This document shows positions 1 through 7,146 of a DNA stretch of 43,545 nucleotides, in pieces (position 1 is the stretch's first letter; every line of letters starts with the position of its first letter). The notes below the pieces were generated by a model that saw nothing but the letters and a program-made list of their open reading frames with translations, was not told the origin of the DNA and did no database searches. Where the stretch lies: contig CAUBGU010000004.1 in assembly GCA_958435545.1 (NCBI GenBank), positions 1-43,545 on the forward strand, given 5' to 3'. This DNA comes from an uncultured Collinsella sp. (GTDB lineage: Bacteria > Actinomycetota > Coriobacteriia > Coriobacteriales > Coriobacteriaceae). The translations under genes and the position numbers were made by a program.

Positions 1-1287
1 ATTACCATCGAGAATGCATATAGCCAGTTACTTGCCGAGGGCTATATTTGCTCAATGCCGCGTCGTGGCTACTACGCTTGCGAGCTTCCGGATGCACCGG
101 TTTTGGCTTCGGCTGCGGAGGGCATCGACCGAGATGCCGCCTCTGCGGGTCCCAGCGCGCATGATGTCAACGGACAGGTTGAGCTATTCGATGCACTTTC
201 TCCTTCCGCTTTGGAGGCGGCGCGGCTTTGGCAAAGCGCACTACGGGCGACGCTGGCATCCGAAGATGAGCGCGAAATCTTTTCGCCCGCACCGGCGCAG
301 GGCACCGCTCGGCTGCGACGCGCAATTGCTCACCACCTGCGTGGGACAAGGGGCATGAATGTCGATCCCAACAACATTGTTATCGGCGCGGGCGCCCAGC
401 TGCTCGATACCATGTTGGTTCAGTTGCTTGGCGCTGACAAGGTGTATGCCGTTGAGGACCCGGGCTATTTACGTCTGACGCGCATCTATCAGGCTATGGG
501 CTGCAAAGTTCGACATATCCCGTTGGATGATGAGGGCGTGGACTTGAGCGCTCTGCAGAAAACCGGGACCGATGTACTTCATCTGATGCCGTCCCATCAG
601 TATCCGACCGGCCTTGTGACGAGCATTGCGCGGCGCTATGCGCTTCTGAGCTGGGCCGCCGAGCGACCAGGTCGGTATCTCATCGAAGATGACTTTGATT
701 GTGAGTTTCGCCTTGCCGGGAAGCCGATTCCCGCGCTCGCGTCGATCGATGCCGCCCAGTCGGTTATCTACACCAACACGTTTTCGAAGAGCCTTTCATC
801 GGCGTTGCGTTTGGCGTACATGGTGTTGCCCGATGAGTTAATGGAGCGGTTTAGGCGCAACCTTGGTTTCTACGCCTCGTCGGTGAGCTCTGTTGATCAG
901 GTCGCTTTGGCGCGTTTGCTGGAATCGGGTGATTACGAGCGACATGTGAACCGCGTGCGCGTTCGTGCTCGCGAGGCGCGTGATGGCCTGATGGCGCTTG
1001 TGCGGAAGGTATTTCCGGCAGGAGAGGTCTCGATCGAGCATGCAGACGCGGGCCTTTACTGTATCGTGGTTGCGGAGCGTGGAGCGGGCGGAAGCTCTTT
1101 TGTGCGGGCCCTCACGCGCTCGAGTATCCCTTTTGTCGATATCAGTGACTGTTATTGGTGTGCCGATGGCGCATCTGTCCCTGAAAACTCAAGTCAAATT
1201 CTTGTTCAGTATGACGATTTGAGTCCAAAAGCGCTAAATACCTTGGAATCGCAGCTAATGGGAGCACTCTGCAACCTAAGTGAGTAG
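1..1287 (+). CDS. MocR/PdxR-type transcriptional regulator with aminotransferase domain, 5' end outside window
   Basis: The reading frame is open from base 1, so the gene begins upstream; about 428 residues are visible and roughly the first 50 (most of the GntR winged helix) are missing. The first visible residues, up to GYICSMPRRGYYACEL, look like the end of a GntR DNA-binding domain. The rest is a fold-type I PLP aminotransferase: an EDPGY segment, the DDFDCEF aspartate region and TFSKSL, whose lysine should carry PLP. MocR/PdxR proteins use an aminotransferase-like domain as an effector sensor, often for PLP or amino-acid metabolism. The target gene is probably upstream or divergent and cannot be seen. 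The last residues, NLSE followed by TAG, are encoded by a repeat that starts at 1276. Family assignment is firm; the effector is unknown. Confidence 0.93.
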   Translation: MTIENAYSQLLAEGYICSMPRRGYYACELPDAPVLASAAEGIDRDAASAGPSAHDVNGQVELFDALSPSALEAARLWQSALRATLASEDEREIFSPAPAQGTARLRRAIAHHLRGTRGMNVDPNNIVIGAGAQLLDTMLVQLLGADKVYAVEDPGYLRLTRIYQAMGCKVRHIPLDDEGVDLSALQKTGTDVLHLMPSHQYPTGLVTSIARRYALLSWAAERPGRYLIEDDFDCEFRLAGKPIPALASIDAAQSVIYTNTFSKSLSSALRLAYMVLPDELMERFRRNLGFYASSVSSVDQVALARLLESGDYERHVNRVRVRAREARDGLMALVRKVFPAGEVSIEHADAGLYCIVVAERGAGGSSFVRALTRSSIPFVDISDCYWCADGASVPENSSQILVQYDDLSPKALNTLESQLMGALCNLSE

Positions 1288-1396
1288 GCTTTTGGAACTT
1301 TGGCGACCAGGCAGTTTTGTAACAAGCTATCTACCTGCGGTTTTGAAAAGCAGGATGACCGGGCTGCTCGGGATGTTCAAAAAAGTCTACTCACTT
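1276..1396 (+). repeat. 121-bp interspersed repeat with inverted ends, copy A
   Basis: This copy aligns without gaps to 2696-2816 at about 80% identity (24 differences counted by eye). Its left end reads CTAAGTGAGTAGGCTTTT and its right end AAAAGTCTACTCACTT, so the ends are near-perfect inverted repeats of each other. The left end encodes the last residues and TAG stop of the upstream regulator gene. No target-site duplication is evident. It could be a MITE- or REP-like mobile repeat, or a long hairpin acting as a transcription terminator. Confidence 0.85.
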
Positions 1397-1430
1397 GTCG
1401 CGCAAAGCTTCTGCATGAGAAAAAAATGGG

Positions 1431-1496
1431 GTTTTCAACAGAACTTCGTCCAGCTCTCGGCAAGCTTTTGGCCAGTTGGGGAGGGCTGTTGAAAAC
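1431..1496. repeat. Inverted repeat in leader of the 1580 gene
   Basis: GTTTTCAACAG (1431-1441) is exactly complementary to CTGTTGAAAAC (1486-1496), giving an 11-bp stem with a 44-nt loop. It lies between repeat copy A and the nuclease-like gene. It may be a leader structure, a regulator site, or the end of another small repeat. Confidence 0.5.
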
Positions 1497-1520
1497 TTGG
1501 CAGTCCGTTCGGCACCATTT

Positions 1521-1538
1521 TTGGCGCGTTCGCGCCAA
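1521..1538. promoter_or_regulatory. Palindrome upstream of the nuclease-like gene
   Basis: TTGGCGCG and CGCGCCAA, separated by TT, form a perfect 8+2+8 palindrome 41 bp before the ATG at 1580. The tight spacing fits an operator better than a terminator. No regulator can be named. Confidence 0.4.
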
Positions 1539-1579
1539 TGCGTGACTGACTGGGTTGAAATTCGTGTTTTCCTGTGCCT

Positions 1580-2707
1580 ATGAAGGATTTACTTTGTGAC
1601 ATATCGGCTTTTAGGTACTGGCGTTTGCCTCCTCAAGTCCGCGCTTTGTGTCCGCCGCTTCCACGACCGGAAGAAGACCGGCAGCGATATGATCTCGCCC
1701 GCAACCCGACGGCTGCGGTCGCGCTCGGTTTTCCGTTGTATACATTGGTTCGGACGAGAAACAAACGGACTTGTCCAGCCAGCATTAGGCAGCGGCTGTT
1801 TCTTGGTGAGCTTCCCAGGGAATCCGTGCTGGAAACGGAGCATGGGTTTTTGATTACGTCTCCTCTACTGACGGCATTCATCATGTCGCGGCACCTGACG
1901 GATCTCCAGCTTCTTTTGGTATTGGCGGAGATGTATGGCTTGTTTGCGGTGTGCGCTCTGCCGGCGGCACTTGAGGCGGAGCTTTCGCGTGCAATTGATT
2001 CGGGCGCGATTTCGACAACGTTCGGTTGGGTGCGCTGCCCGTCCGAGGACGGCACCGCCTCAAATTTATGGCGTCGAGACGCTTTGGTTTTGGGCGGAGA
2101 CCTTGACCGTTTTTGTTCAGATGTTTGCGGGGTGCGTTACGGCAATAGATTTATGGCGGTATCGCAACTCGTTCCATTGGGTGCCGCGTCGCCTTTTGAG
2201 GTCGAGGCGTATTTGTTGCTTGGACTGCCGCGAGCCCTGGGGGGCGAAGGGTTTTGCGGCATAGAGCTCAATGTCGAAGTGACGCTAAGCACAAGTGCTC
2301 GAGCGATTGTGGGAAAGTCCCGTGTATATATCGACCTACTTCTTTCTTCACCGGACGGTAGGCGACAGGTGGCCATTGAATGTCAGGGAAAGGCCTCGCA
2401 CGGACGCGCAGGGGATGGCTTGCGTGACGCTGACCGCATGACGGCCCTTCAGGCCATGGGCTACGATGTGCTTCTCCTGACACACAGACAGATATCGGAT
2501 GAGGATAGATTCCGCGCGATCGTTAAGGCCATATGCAGGATGCTCGATGCTGAATATCGTGATAAAAGCTCGGATGAGCAAAGGGCTGAGATATTACTCC
2601 GGTCTGAACTATTCATTGACTGGACAAAATTGGGAGTAATCGACGGAAAGATGCCCGTTAGACACAAAATGGCTCGATCGTGGACGGCTGCGAATCTAAG
2701 TGAGTAG
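1580..2707 (+). CDS. Uncharacterised protein with DUF559/Vsr-like nuclease signature
   Basis: I do not recognise a characterised homologue; I recall many similar proteins in Coriobacteriia, some compared with AbiEi-like proteins. The protein has 375 residues from the ATG at 1580; an in-frame GTG at 1574 would add two. Neither start has a convincing ribosome site. Numbered from the GTG, the C-terminal third holds YIDLLL with Asp254, then AIECQGK with Glu269, His276, a D-x-D-R segment near 285-288, and a hydrophobic GYDVLLLTH strand. This order resembles the E-x-D/Q-G-x-x-x-H core of DUF559 and Vsr-type PD-(D/E)XK enzymes. The N-terminal two-thirds is unassigned. The gene lies between repeat copies A and B, and copy B encodes its last residues (NLSE, TAG). 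A nuclease or DNA-binding role is inferred; an antitoxin-like regulator is the alternative. Confidence 0.7.
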   Translation: MKDLLCDISAFRYWRLPPQVRALCPPLPRPEEDRQRYDLARNPTAAVALGFPLYTLVRTRNKRTCPASIRQRLFLGELPRESVLETEHGFLITSPLLTAFIMSRHLTDLQLLLVLAEMYGLFAVCALPAALEAELSRAIDSGAISTTFGWVRCPSEDGTASNLWRRDALVLGGDLDRFCSDVCGVRYGNRFMAVSQLVPLGAASPFEVEAYLLLGLPRALGGEGFCGIELNVEVTLSTSARAIVGKSRVYIDLLLSSPDGRRQVAIECQGKASHGRAGDGLRDADRMTALQAMGYDVLLLTHRQISDEDRFRAIVKAICRMLDAEYRDKSSDEQRAEILLRSELFIDWTKLGVIDGKMPVRHKMARSWTAANLSE

Positions 2708-2818
2708 ACTTTTGTCACTTTGGCGACTAGGTCGTTTTGCAACAAGGCATTTACCTGCGGCTTTATAAAGTGATATGGATGGTCTGCTCGGCAAGTTCCA
2801 AAAAGTCTACTCACTTAG
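2696..2818 (+). repeat. 121-bp interspersed repeat with 18-bp perfect inverted ends, copy B
   Basis: CTAAGTGAGTAGACTTTT at the left end is exactly complementary to AAAAGTCTACTCACTTAG at the right. The copy is in the same orientation as copy A, 1,420 bp downstream. It starts inside the coding frame of the preceding gene and supplies its TAG stop, as copy A does for the regulator gene. It may double as a terminator for that gene. Confidence 0.87.
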
Positions 2819-2883
2819 TTTTTGACGAGAAGCCGATGCCGAAGACGGTCCTATTTCAGGGCGTTAACAAGTTCGTGAGGCAC

Positions 2884-2914
2884 GAAAAAGGCCCGGACCA
2901 ATACGGTCCGGGCC
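2884..2914 (-). terminator. Rho-independent terminator of the rubrerythrin gene
   Basis: GGCCCGGACC (2890-2899) pairs with GGTCCGGGCC (2905-2914) around a 5-nt loop. On the minus strand the stem is followed by a T5 run (A-run at 2885-2889 on plus). It lies 36 bp past the stop codon of the gene ending at 2950. Confidence 0.88.
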
Positions 2915-2949
2915 TCATCGAGCTAGAGGTTATGTCTCAAGCGGTTGGC

Positions 2950-3510
2950 TTAGCCAAAGTAGCGCTTGAGCAGGCCGGCGAAAGCCTTGCCGTGGCGGGC
3001 CTCGTCGCGAGCCATCTCGTGCACGGTGTCGTGGATGGCATCGAGGCCAGCGGCCTTGGCGCGCTTAGCAAGATCGGTCTTGCCGGCGGTGGCGCCGTTC
3101 TCGGCCTCAACGCGCATCTCGAGGTTCTTCTTGGTAGAGTCGGTCACGACCTCGCCCAGGAGCTCAGCGAACTTGGCGGCGTGCTCGGCCTCCTCGTGGG
3201 CAGCCTTCTCCCAGTACAGGCCGATCTCGGGATAGCCCTCGCGATGAGCGACGCGAGCCATGGCCAGGTACATACCGACCTCGGAGCACTCGCCCTCAAA
3301 GTTGGCGCGCAGGTCGGCAACGATGTCCTCAGAGACGCCCTCCATCTTGGCGACGCCCACGACGTGCTCGGCAGCCCACTCGAGCTGGCCCTCCTCCTGC
3401 TTCAGGAAACGAGAACCGGGAACGCCGCACTGGGGGCACTTGAAGTCCTCGGGCAGCTGATCGCCGTCGAACTCTTCCACATAACCGCAAACGGGGCAAA
3501 CAAACTTCAT
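2950..3510 (-). CDS. Rubrerythrin, rubredoxin-first (reverse) type
   Basis: The 186-residue protein starts at the ATG at 3510, which has an AAAGGA ribosome site 7 nt upstream; a longer open frame to 3615 lacks one. A rubredoxin-like iron site lies at the N-terminus (CPVC at residues 5-8, CPQC at 25-28). A ferritin-like four-helix domain follows, with di-iron ligand motifs such as EEAEH (about 106-110) and DEARH (about 169-173). This is the domain order of reverse rubrerythrins, which reduce hydrogen peroxide and oxygen in anaerobes using NAD(P)H through partner reductases. It is cytoplasmic and monocistronic, with its own terminator, and diverges from the alcohol dehydrogenase operon. An oxidative-stress role is expected from the family; the electron donor is not encoded nearby. 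Confidence 0.93.
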   Translation of the reverse strand: MKFVCPVCGYVEEFDGDQLPEDFKCPQCGVPGSRFLKQEEGQLEWAAEHVVGVAKMEGVSEDIVADLRANFEGECSEVGMYLAMARVAHREGYPEIGLYWEKAAHEEAEHAAKFAELLGEVVTDSTKKNLEMRVEAENGATAGKTDLAKRAKAAGLDAIHDTVHEMARDEARHGKAFAGLLKRYFG

Positions 3511-3545
3511 GATTCGATCCTTTCGATCGATGGCGATTGTGCGCT

Positions 3546-3576
3546 CGTCCGGTCCCGTAAGGGCCCTCTCCGGACG
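3546..3576 (-). promoter_or_regulatory. Hairpin in rubrerythrin 5' leader
   Basis: CGTCCGG (3546-3552) pairs with CCGGACG (3570-3576), with an inner CCC-GTAA-GGG stem. It lies within the predicted leader, 35-65 nt before the start codon. It could tune mRNA stability or bind a regulator; nothing known is recognised. Confidence 0.4.
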
Positions 3577-3594
3577 TGCGTCTTGACGAGTTCT

Positions 3595-3622
3595 ATTATC
3601 CATAAATGCAACCAAATGTGAA
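3595..3622 (-). promoter_or_regulatory. Probable promoter of the rubrerythrin gene
   Basis: On the minus strand TTCACA (3622-3617) and GATAAT (3600-3595) are separated by 16 bp. This would give a leader of about 80 nt carrying the hairpin at 3546-3576. The -10 matches well and the -35 moderately. Confidence 0.45.
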
Positions 3623-3667
3623 GCCTATTAGGAATGATTTTTAATAAAACAATTTTGAGATATGAAG

Positions 3668-3685
3668 ATGTTGATTGATTAACGG
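3668..3685. promoter_or_regulatory. Rex-like operator, imperfect distal copy
   Basis: The 18-mer reads ATGTTGA-N4-TTAACGG. It matches 10 of 14 fixed positions of the Rex consensus TTGTTAA-N4-TTAACAA recalled from clostridia. It lies 64 bp upstream of the better copy, so both could bind dimers that bridge the alcohol dehydrogenase promoter. Confidence 0.45.
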
Positions 3686-3731
3686 TTTGCAAGTCATATA
3701 CGGACGCCGCTGAGTACAATCGGTCGAGCAA

Positions 3732-3749
3732 ATGTTGATCTATCAACAA
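3732..3749. promoter_or_regulatory. Rex-like operator overlapping the adh start region
   Basis: TGTTGAT-CT-ATCAACA (3733-3748) is a perfect inverted repeat just upstream of the AAGGAG ribosome site. As an 18-mer it matches 11 of 14 fixed positions of the remembered Rex consensus. A TACAAT candidate -10 at 3715-3720 would place transcription start near the left half-site, a repressor position. Rex senses the NADH/NAD+ ratio and commonly controls fermentative alcohol dehydrogenases. The palindrome is directly seen; Rex is an inference. Confidence 0.55.
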
Positions 3750-3766
3750 ATGAAGGAGTTTCCTTT

Positions 3767-4987
3767 ATGCATCTAGCCCGTCGTGCCTGGTGCCGAACAT
3801 ATCAGACGGTTTTTCGCATTGCATTGCCGATCCTGCCCTATACCGAGCCGCGCATTTTAGAGCATGCCGAGGATGTGCCCGCGGTGCTTCAAAAGCGCTC
3901 GATCCAGAAGGTCCTTATCGTGACGGATCCCGGCATTGCCCGTCTGGGGCTCACGGCACCGCTTGAGACGGCGCTCGCATCCAGGGGGATTGGCGTTACG
4001 GTCTATGCCGAAACGCGTGCAAACCCCACGGTTTCAAACGTGGAAGAAGCGGCGTCCCTGTATCGAGAGAGCGCCTGCCAGGCCATTATCGGCTTTGGCG
4101 GTGGCTCGGCCATGGACTGTGCCAAGGGTGTGGGCGCACGCATTGCGCAGCCAAACAAGCCCATCAACAAGATGCGCGGCCTGCTGCGGATTCATCGTCG
4201 CCTGCCGCTGCTCATCGCCGTTCCCACTACCGCCGGTACGGGAAGCGAAGTCACGCTTGCGGCGGTAATTACCGATGACGAGACGCACTACAAATACCCC
4301 ATTAACGACTTTGTGCTCATCCCGCGTTTTGCAGTCCACGACCCCGAGTTTACGTGCGGCTTGCCCGCTTCCATTACGGGGCAGACGGGCATGGACGCCC
4401 TGACGCATGCCGTTGAGGCCTTTATCGGGCGAAGCACCACGCCCTATACGCGTAAGATGGCGCGACAGGCGGTGCAGCTTATCCACGACAATTTGCTCGA
4501 GGCCTATGAGCATGGTGACGACATGCGCGCTCGTCGCAATATGCTTTCGGCGGCGTATAAGGCGGGCGTTGCGTTTACCCGCTCCTATGTCGGATATGTG
4601 CATGCCATCGCGCACAGTCTGGGCGGGCGTTACGGGATTCCGCACGGCTTGGCCAACGCCATCATCCTGCCGCACATGCTTCGCGCCTATGGCGAAGCTG
4701 CTGCTCCTAAGCTCGCTGATCTCGCCCGCATGGCCGGCATCGTGCCGGTTAACGCGCAGGACAGCCTGGCGGCCGAGGCCTTTATCGATTGGATCGATTG
4801 CATGAACGAGATCCTGGGAATCCCCAAATATGTCTCGGGCATTCGCCGCTCCGACATTCCCGAGATGGCGGCGCATGCCGATGCCGAGGCCAATCCGCTG
4901 TACCCCGTTCCGCTTTTGATGGACCGCTTGGAGCTCGAGCGTATGTACGAGGTCGTCGCGGGTGGTATGTTTGAGGACGAGAACTAG
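3767..4987 (+). CDS. Iron-containing (group III) alcohol dehydrogenase
   Basis: The 406-residue cytoplasmic enzyme has an N-terminal nucleotide-binding domain with the family GGGSAMD motif at 111-117 and PTTAGTGSE at 153-161. The expected iron ligands are present by analogy with FucO: Asp210 and His214 (GMDALTHAVEA), His279 and His293 (GIPHGLANA). It should interconvert alcohols and aldehydes with NAD(H). The next gene is an aldehyde dehydrogenase 9 bp downstream, so the pair probably handles the same aldehyde. AAGGAG lies 8 nt before the ATG. An extra ~20-residue N-terminus precedes the family core. The substrate cannot be told from sequence; ethanol, propanediol/lactaldehyde and longer alcohols are all possible. 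Confidence 0.93.
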   Translation: MHLARRAWCRTYQTVFRIALPILPYTEPRILEHAEDVPAVLQKRSIQKVLIVTDPGIARLGLTAPLETALASRGIGVTVYAETRANPTVSNVEEAASLYRESACQAIIGFGGGSAMDCAKGVGARIAQPNKPINKMRGLLRIHRRLPLLIAVPTTAGTGSEVTLAAVITDDETHYKYPINDFVLIPRFAVHDPEFTCGLPASITGQTGMDALTHAVEAFIGRSTTPYTRKMARQAVQLIHDNLLEAYEHGDDMRARRNMLSAAYKAGVAFTRSYVGYVHAIAHSLGGRYGIPHGLANAIILPHMLRAYGEAAAPKLADLARMAGIVPVNAQDSLAAEAFIDWIDCMNEILGIPKYVSGIRRSDIPEMAAHADAEANPLYPVPLLMDRLELERMYEVVAGGMFEDEN

Positions 4988-4996
4988 GGGGGTGCC

Positions 4997-6376
4997 ATGA
5001 ACACCGAGGAAATTGCGCGCATCGTCGGCGATCAGCGCACTTACTTTAAAACGCACGCTACGTTTGATGTCGATGCCCGACGTCGCGCGCTCGTGAGTTT
5101 ACGCGATGCGGTACGGGCGCACGAGGCCGATATTGCCCATGCACTCAAGACCGATTTGGGAAAGTCGCATGACGAGGCATATATGTGCGAGATCGGTACG
5201 TCGCTTTCCGAGATTCGTCATCAGATCGCTCACGTGGCTCGATGGAGTCGTCCGCGCCTGCGTCCGTGTGACCTTGCCAACGCCGTGAGTGTGTGTAAAA
5301 CGCAAGCCGTGCCCTATGGCGTCACGCTCATCATGGCCCCGTGGAACTACCCATTTTTGCTAACACTCGAGCCGCTCGCCGGCGCCCTTGCCGCGGGCAA
5401 TACTGTGGCCATCAAGCCGAGCGCCTATGCTCCGGCATCGAGTGCGGTGCTCAAGCAAATCTGTGAAGAGGCATTTGATCCGCGCCTGGTGACGGTTGTC
5501 GAGGGCGGGCGCGCCGAGAACGAAGCGCTGCTCGATGAGTGCTGGGACAAGATCTTCTTTACCGGTAGCGTTCCGGTCGGCAAACTCGTCATGGAGCGCG
5601 CAAGTAAAAACCTTACGCCCGTGACGCTTGAGCTGGGCGGAAAGAGCCCCTGTATCGTGGATGCGACGGCAAACTTGAAGGTTGCGGCGCGGCGTATCGC
5701 CTTTGGTAAATGGCTCAACGTGGGGCAGACCTGCGTGGCGCCCGACTACCTGCTGGTCGATGCGCGCGTGCATGACGAGCTGCTGGACCTCATCAGGGAA
5801 GAGGCCCGCCGTATGTTTGGCGAGCATCCGCTCGATAACGAGGATTACGGGCATATCGTCAACGCCAAGCATTTTGCGCGCGTGCGTGGGCTGATCGATC
5901 CCGATAAGGTTGTGCTTGGAGGCACGGCGCGCGAGTCATCGCTCAAGATTGAGCCGACGATCCTAGACGGCGTGACCCCCGATGACGCCGTGATGCAGGA
6001 GGAGATTTTCGGCCCCATCTTGCCGGTGCTGACGTTTGAGAGCCTAGACGAGGCCGAGACGTTTATTACGGATCGTCCGACGCCGCTGGCTCTGTATATC
6101 TTTAGCCAGGATCGCGCAGTTCAGCAGCGCTTTGTGCGTTACGTGCCCTTTGGCGGCGGCTGCGTCAACGACACGATTATGCACTTGGCTACGAGCCATA
6201 TGGGCTTTGGTGGCATGGGTGCGAGCGGTATGGGGCAGTACCATGGACGCGAGAGCTTCGATACGTTTAGCCACAAGAAGAGCATCGTGAACAAGGCAAC
6301 GTGGCTGGACGTGCCATTCCGCTATGCTCCTTACGCAAGCTGGAAGCACAAGTTCGTGCGCATGTTTATGCATTAG
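4997..6376 (+). CDS. NAD(P)-dependent aldehyde dehydrogenase, class 3-like
   Basis: The 459-residue length and motifs fit short ALDHs of the class 3/YwdH type. PWNYP is at 115-119, the general-base glutamate at 212 (LELGGKSP), the catalytic cysteine at 246 (GQTCVAPD) and an EEIFGP motif near 335. It oxidises an aldehyde to an acid, or in reverse supplies one, in the cytoplasm. It is co-transcribed with the iron alcohol dehydrogenase and ends at a strong terminator. There is no acyl-CoA-type ALDH signature, so it is not an AdhE-like acetaldehyde dehydrogenase. A G-rich ribosome site overlaps the end of the upstream gene. Confidence 0.93.
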   Translation: MNTEEIARIVGDQRTYFKTHATFDVDARRRALVSLRDAVRAHEADIAHALKTDLGKSHDEAYMCEIGTSLSEIRHQIAHVARWSRPRLRPCDLANAVSVCKTQAVPYGVTLIMAPWNYPFLLTLEPLAGALAAGNTVAIKPSAYAPASSAVLKQICEEAFDPRLVTVVEGGRAENEALLDECWDKIFFTGSVPVGKLVMERASKNLTPVTLELGGKSPCIVDATANLKVAARRIAFGKWLNVGQTCVAPDYLLVDARVHDELLDLIREEARRMFGEHPLDNEDYGHIVNAKHFARVRGLIDPDKVVLGGTARESSLKIEPTILDGVTPDDAVMQEEIFGPILPVLTFESLDEAETFITDRPTPLALYIFSQDRAVQQRFVRYVPFGGGCVNDTIMHLATSHMGFGGMGASGMGQYHGRESFDTFSHKKSIVNKATWLDVPFRYAPYASWKHKFVRMFMH

Positions 6377-6383
6377 AAAAGGG

Positions 6384-6423
6384 TGCAGGTAATACGAACA
6401 AGTGTTCCTATTACCTGCATTTT
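6384..6423 (+). terminator. Rho-independent terminator of the adh-ALDH operon
   Basis: TGCAGGTAATA (6384-6394) pairs perfectly with TATTACCTGCA (6409-6419), followed by TTTT. A GAAC/GTTC pair extends the stem inside the loop. Confidence 0.92.
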
Positions 6424-6460
6424 GCGTTAGACTACTGTTATGGAGCACGGATGGGCCAAC

Positions 6461-6475
6461 TCCCTTTAGAAGGGA
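6461..6475 (+). promoter_or_regulatory. Hairpin sequestering the ribosome site of the small peptide gene
   Basis: TCCCTT (6461-6466) and AAGGGA (6470-6475) form a perfect 6-bp stem with a 3-nt loop. The right arm is the Shine-Dalgarno sequence of the ATG at 6482. Occluded ribosome sites are a usual feature of type I toxin mRNAs. A TGT-TATGGA extended -10 at 6436-6444 is a possible promoter. Confidence 0.6.
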
Positions 6476-6481
6476 TTTGGT

Positions 6482-6565
6482 ATGAACGTAAGCGATGTTA
6501 TTTCGTTATTGGCGTTGTTGATTGCGGCTATCGAACTCGGTCTGTTTATCGGCCGAATGAAATAG
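6482..6565 (+). CDS. 27-residue membrane peptide, candidate type I (holin-like) toxin
   Basis: This short frame encodes MNVSDVISLLALLIAAIELG followed by LFIGRMK, ending in TAG. Residues 5-24 form one hydrophobic segment and the tail is basic, the shape of the holin-like/TxpA-type toxins of Gram-positive bacteria, which damage the membrane when overproduced. AAGGGA lies 6 nt upstream but inside a perfect hairpin. Directly after the stop is a GNRA-capped hairpin, and a minus-strand promoter candidate at 6660-6688 points at the gene's 3' end, so an antisense antitoxin RNA is plausible. Toxicity is inferred. It could instead be a small membrane protein of another role. Confidence 0.6.
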   Translation: MNVSDVISLLALLIAAIELGLFIGRMK

Positions 6566-6590
6566 CCGCCCCCGCGTAAGCGAAGACGGC
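6565..6590. terminator. Hairpin at toxin 3' end, possibly a shared terminator
   Basis: GCCG (6565-6568) pairs with CGGC (6587-6590) and CGC (6573-6575) with GCG (6580-6582) around a GTAA tetraloop, with an internal loop between. On the minus strand it is followed by TATTTCATT. It could end both the toxin mRNA and a convergent antisense RNA; T-runs are weak on both sides. Confidence 0.35.
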
Positions 6591-6653
6591 CACTTCTCAC
6601 GATGAAAACGTGTATCGGAGTTGGCAAGACCCGCGGCAACGGGTGCCATCCGT
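6566..6653 (-). ncRNA. Candidate antisense antitoxin RNA (ends approximate)
   Basis: A minus-strand promoter candidate, TTGCGC (6688-6683), 17 bp, TAAGAT (6665-6660), would start an RNA near 6653 running toward the 3' end of the small peptide gene. Its first part contains a strong hairpin (6622-6648, TGGCA/TGCCA and CCCG/CGGG with a 3-nt bulge). The arrangement resembles txpA/ratA-type loci. Only the promoter-like boxes and hairpins are seen; expression is inferred, and the RNA may extend into the toxin frame. Confidence 0.3.
6622..6648. promoter_or_regulatory. GC-rich hairpin downstream of toxin
   Basis: TGGCA (6622-6626) and CCCG (6630-6633) pair with CGGG (6640-6643) and TGCCA (6644-6648) around the loop CGGCAA, with AGA bulged out. 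It would sit at the 5' end of the proposed antisense RNA or in the 3' part of the toxin transcript. No poly-T follows, so it is not a simple terminator. Confidence 0.5.
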
Positions 6654-6801
6654 GTTCCTATCTTATCTGCAAGCGTTCTGTCGCGCAAGCGTTGAGGCAA
6701 ACGATTGAAGGACGCAGACAGGATGTATTTGTGTCCGCACGGGACCGTAGACTTCTCAATAAGGTTACACACCGGTTTATCCGGCCGTTAGAGGAGCTGC
6801 T

Positions 6802-7128
6802 ATGTACGAGCCTTCGCGTGTTCTTCTGTCATTTCACATTGCAGGATTTCAGTATGCCGATGGCGCCTTGGTCTTGGGCGATCTTAAAGTGGGCGATAAG
6901 CTGACGCTGTGTGCCGAGCGCGATAATCCCCATGACCCTGAGGCGGTTGAGATTTATTACGGCAACACCAAGCTTGGCTATGTTCCGGGAAACGAGGTCG
7001 GCCCACTGTCCTTGATGATGTATTACGGCCACGAGGACGTATTTGAGGCTCGCGTGCAACAGGTTGCTCCCGAGCGCAGCCCGTGGCACCAGGTGCGCGT
7101 TGGCCTCTATGTGGTGGATGCTCGCTAG
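6802..7128 (+). CDS. HIRAN-domain protein
   Basis: The 108-residue protein is a stand-alone HIRAN domain: an IAGFQY entry strand near 13-18, the family LxxERDNPHDPEAV segment around 37-50, and LGYVPGNE near 58-65. HIRAN domains bind DNA ends or stalled-fork structures in Rad5/HLTF-type proteins; small bacterial versions are uncharacterised and often sit near nucleases or helicases. GAGGAG lies about 5 nt before the ATG. The next small gene begins 18 bp after the stop with its own ribosome site, so the two are probably co-transcribed. Confidence 0.87.
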   Translation: MYEPSRVLLSFHIAGFQYADGALVLGDLKVGDKLTLCAERDNPHDPEAVEIYYGNTKLGYVPGNEVGPLSLMMYYGHEDVFEARVQQVAPERSPWHQVRVGLYVVDAR

Positions 7129-7146
7129 TCGGCAAGGGAGGCGGCC

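Noticed and set aside
2737..3621. Long plus-strand open frame of 294 residues
   Set aside because: It is antisense to the rubrerythrin gene, which has clear iron-site motifs and a ribosome site; GC-rich codon use opens the opposite frame.
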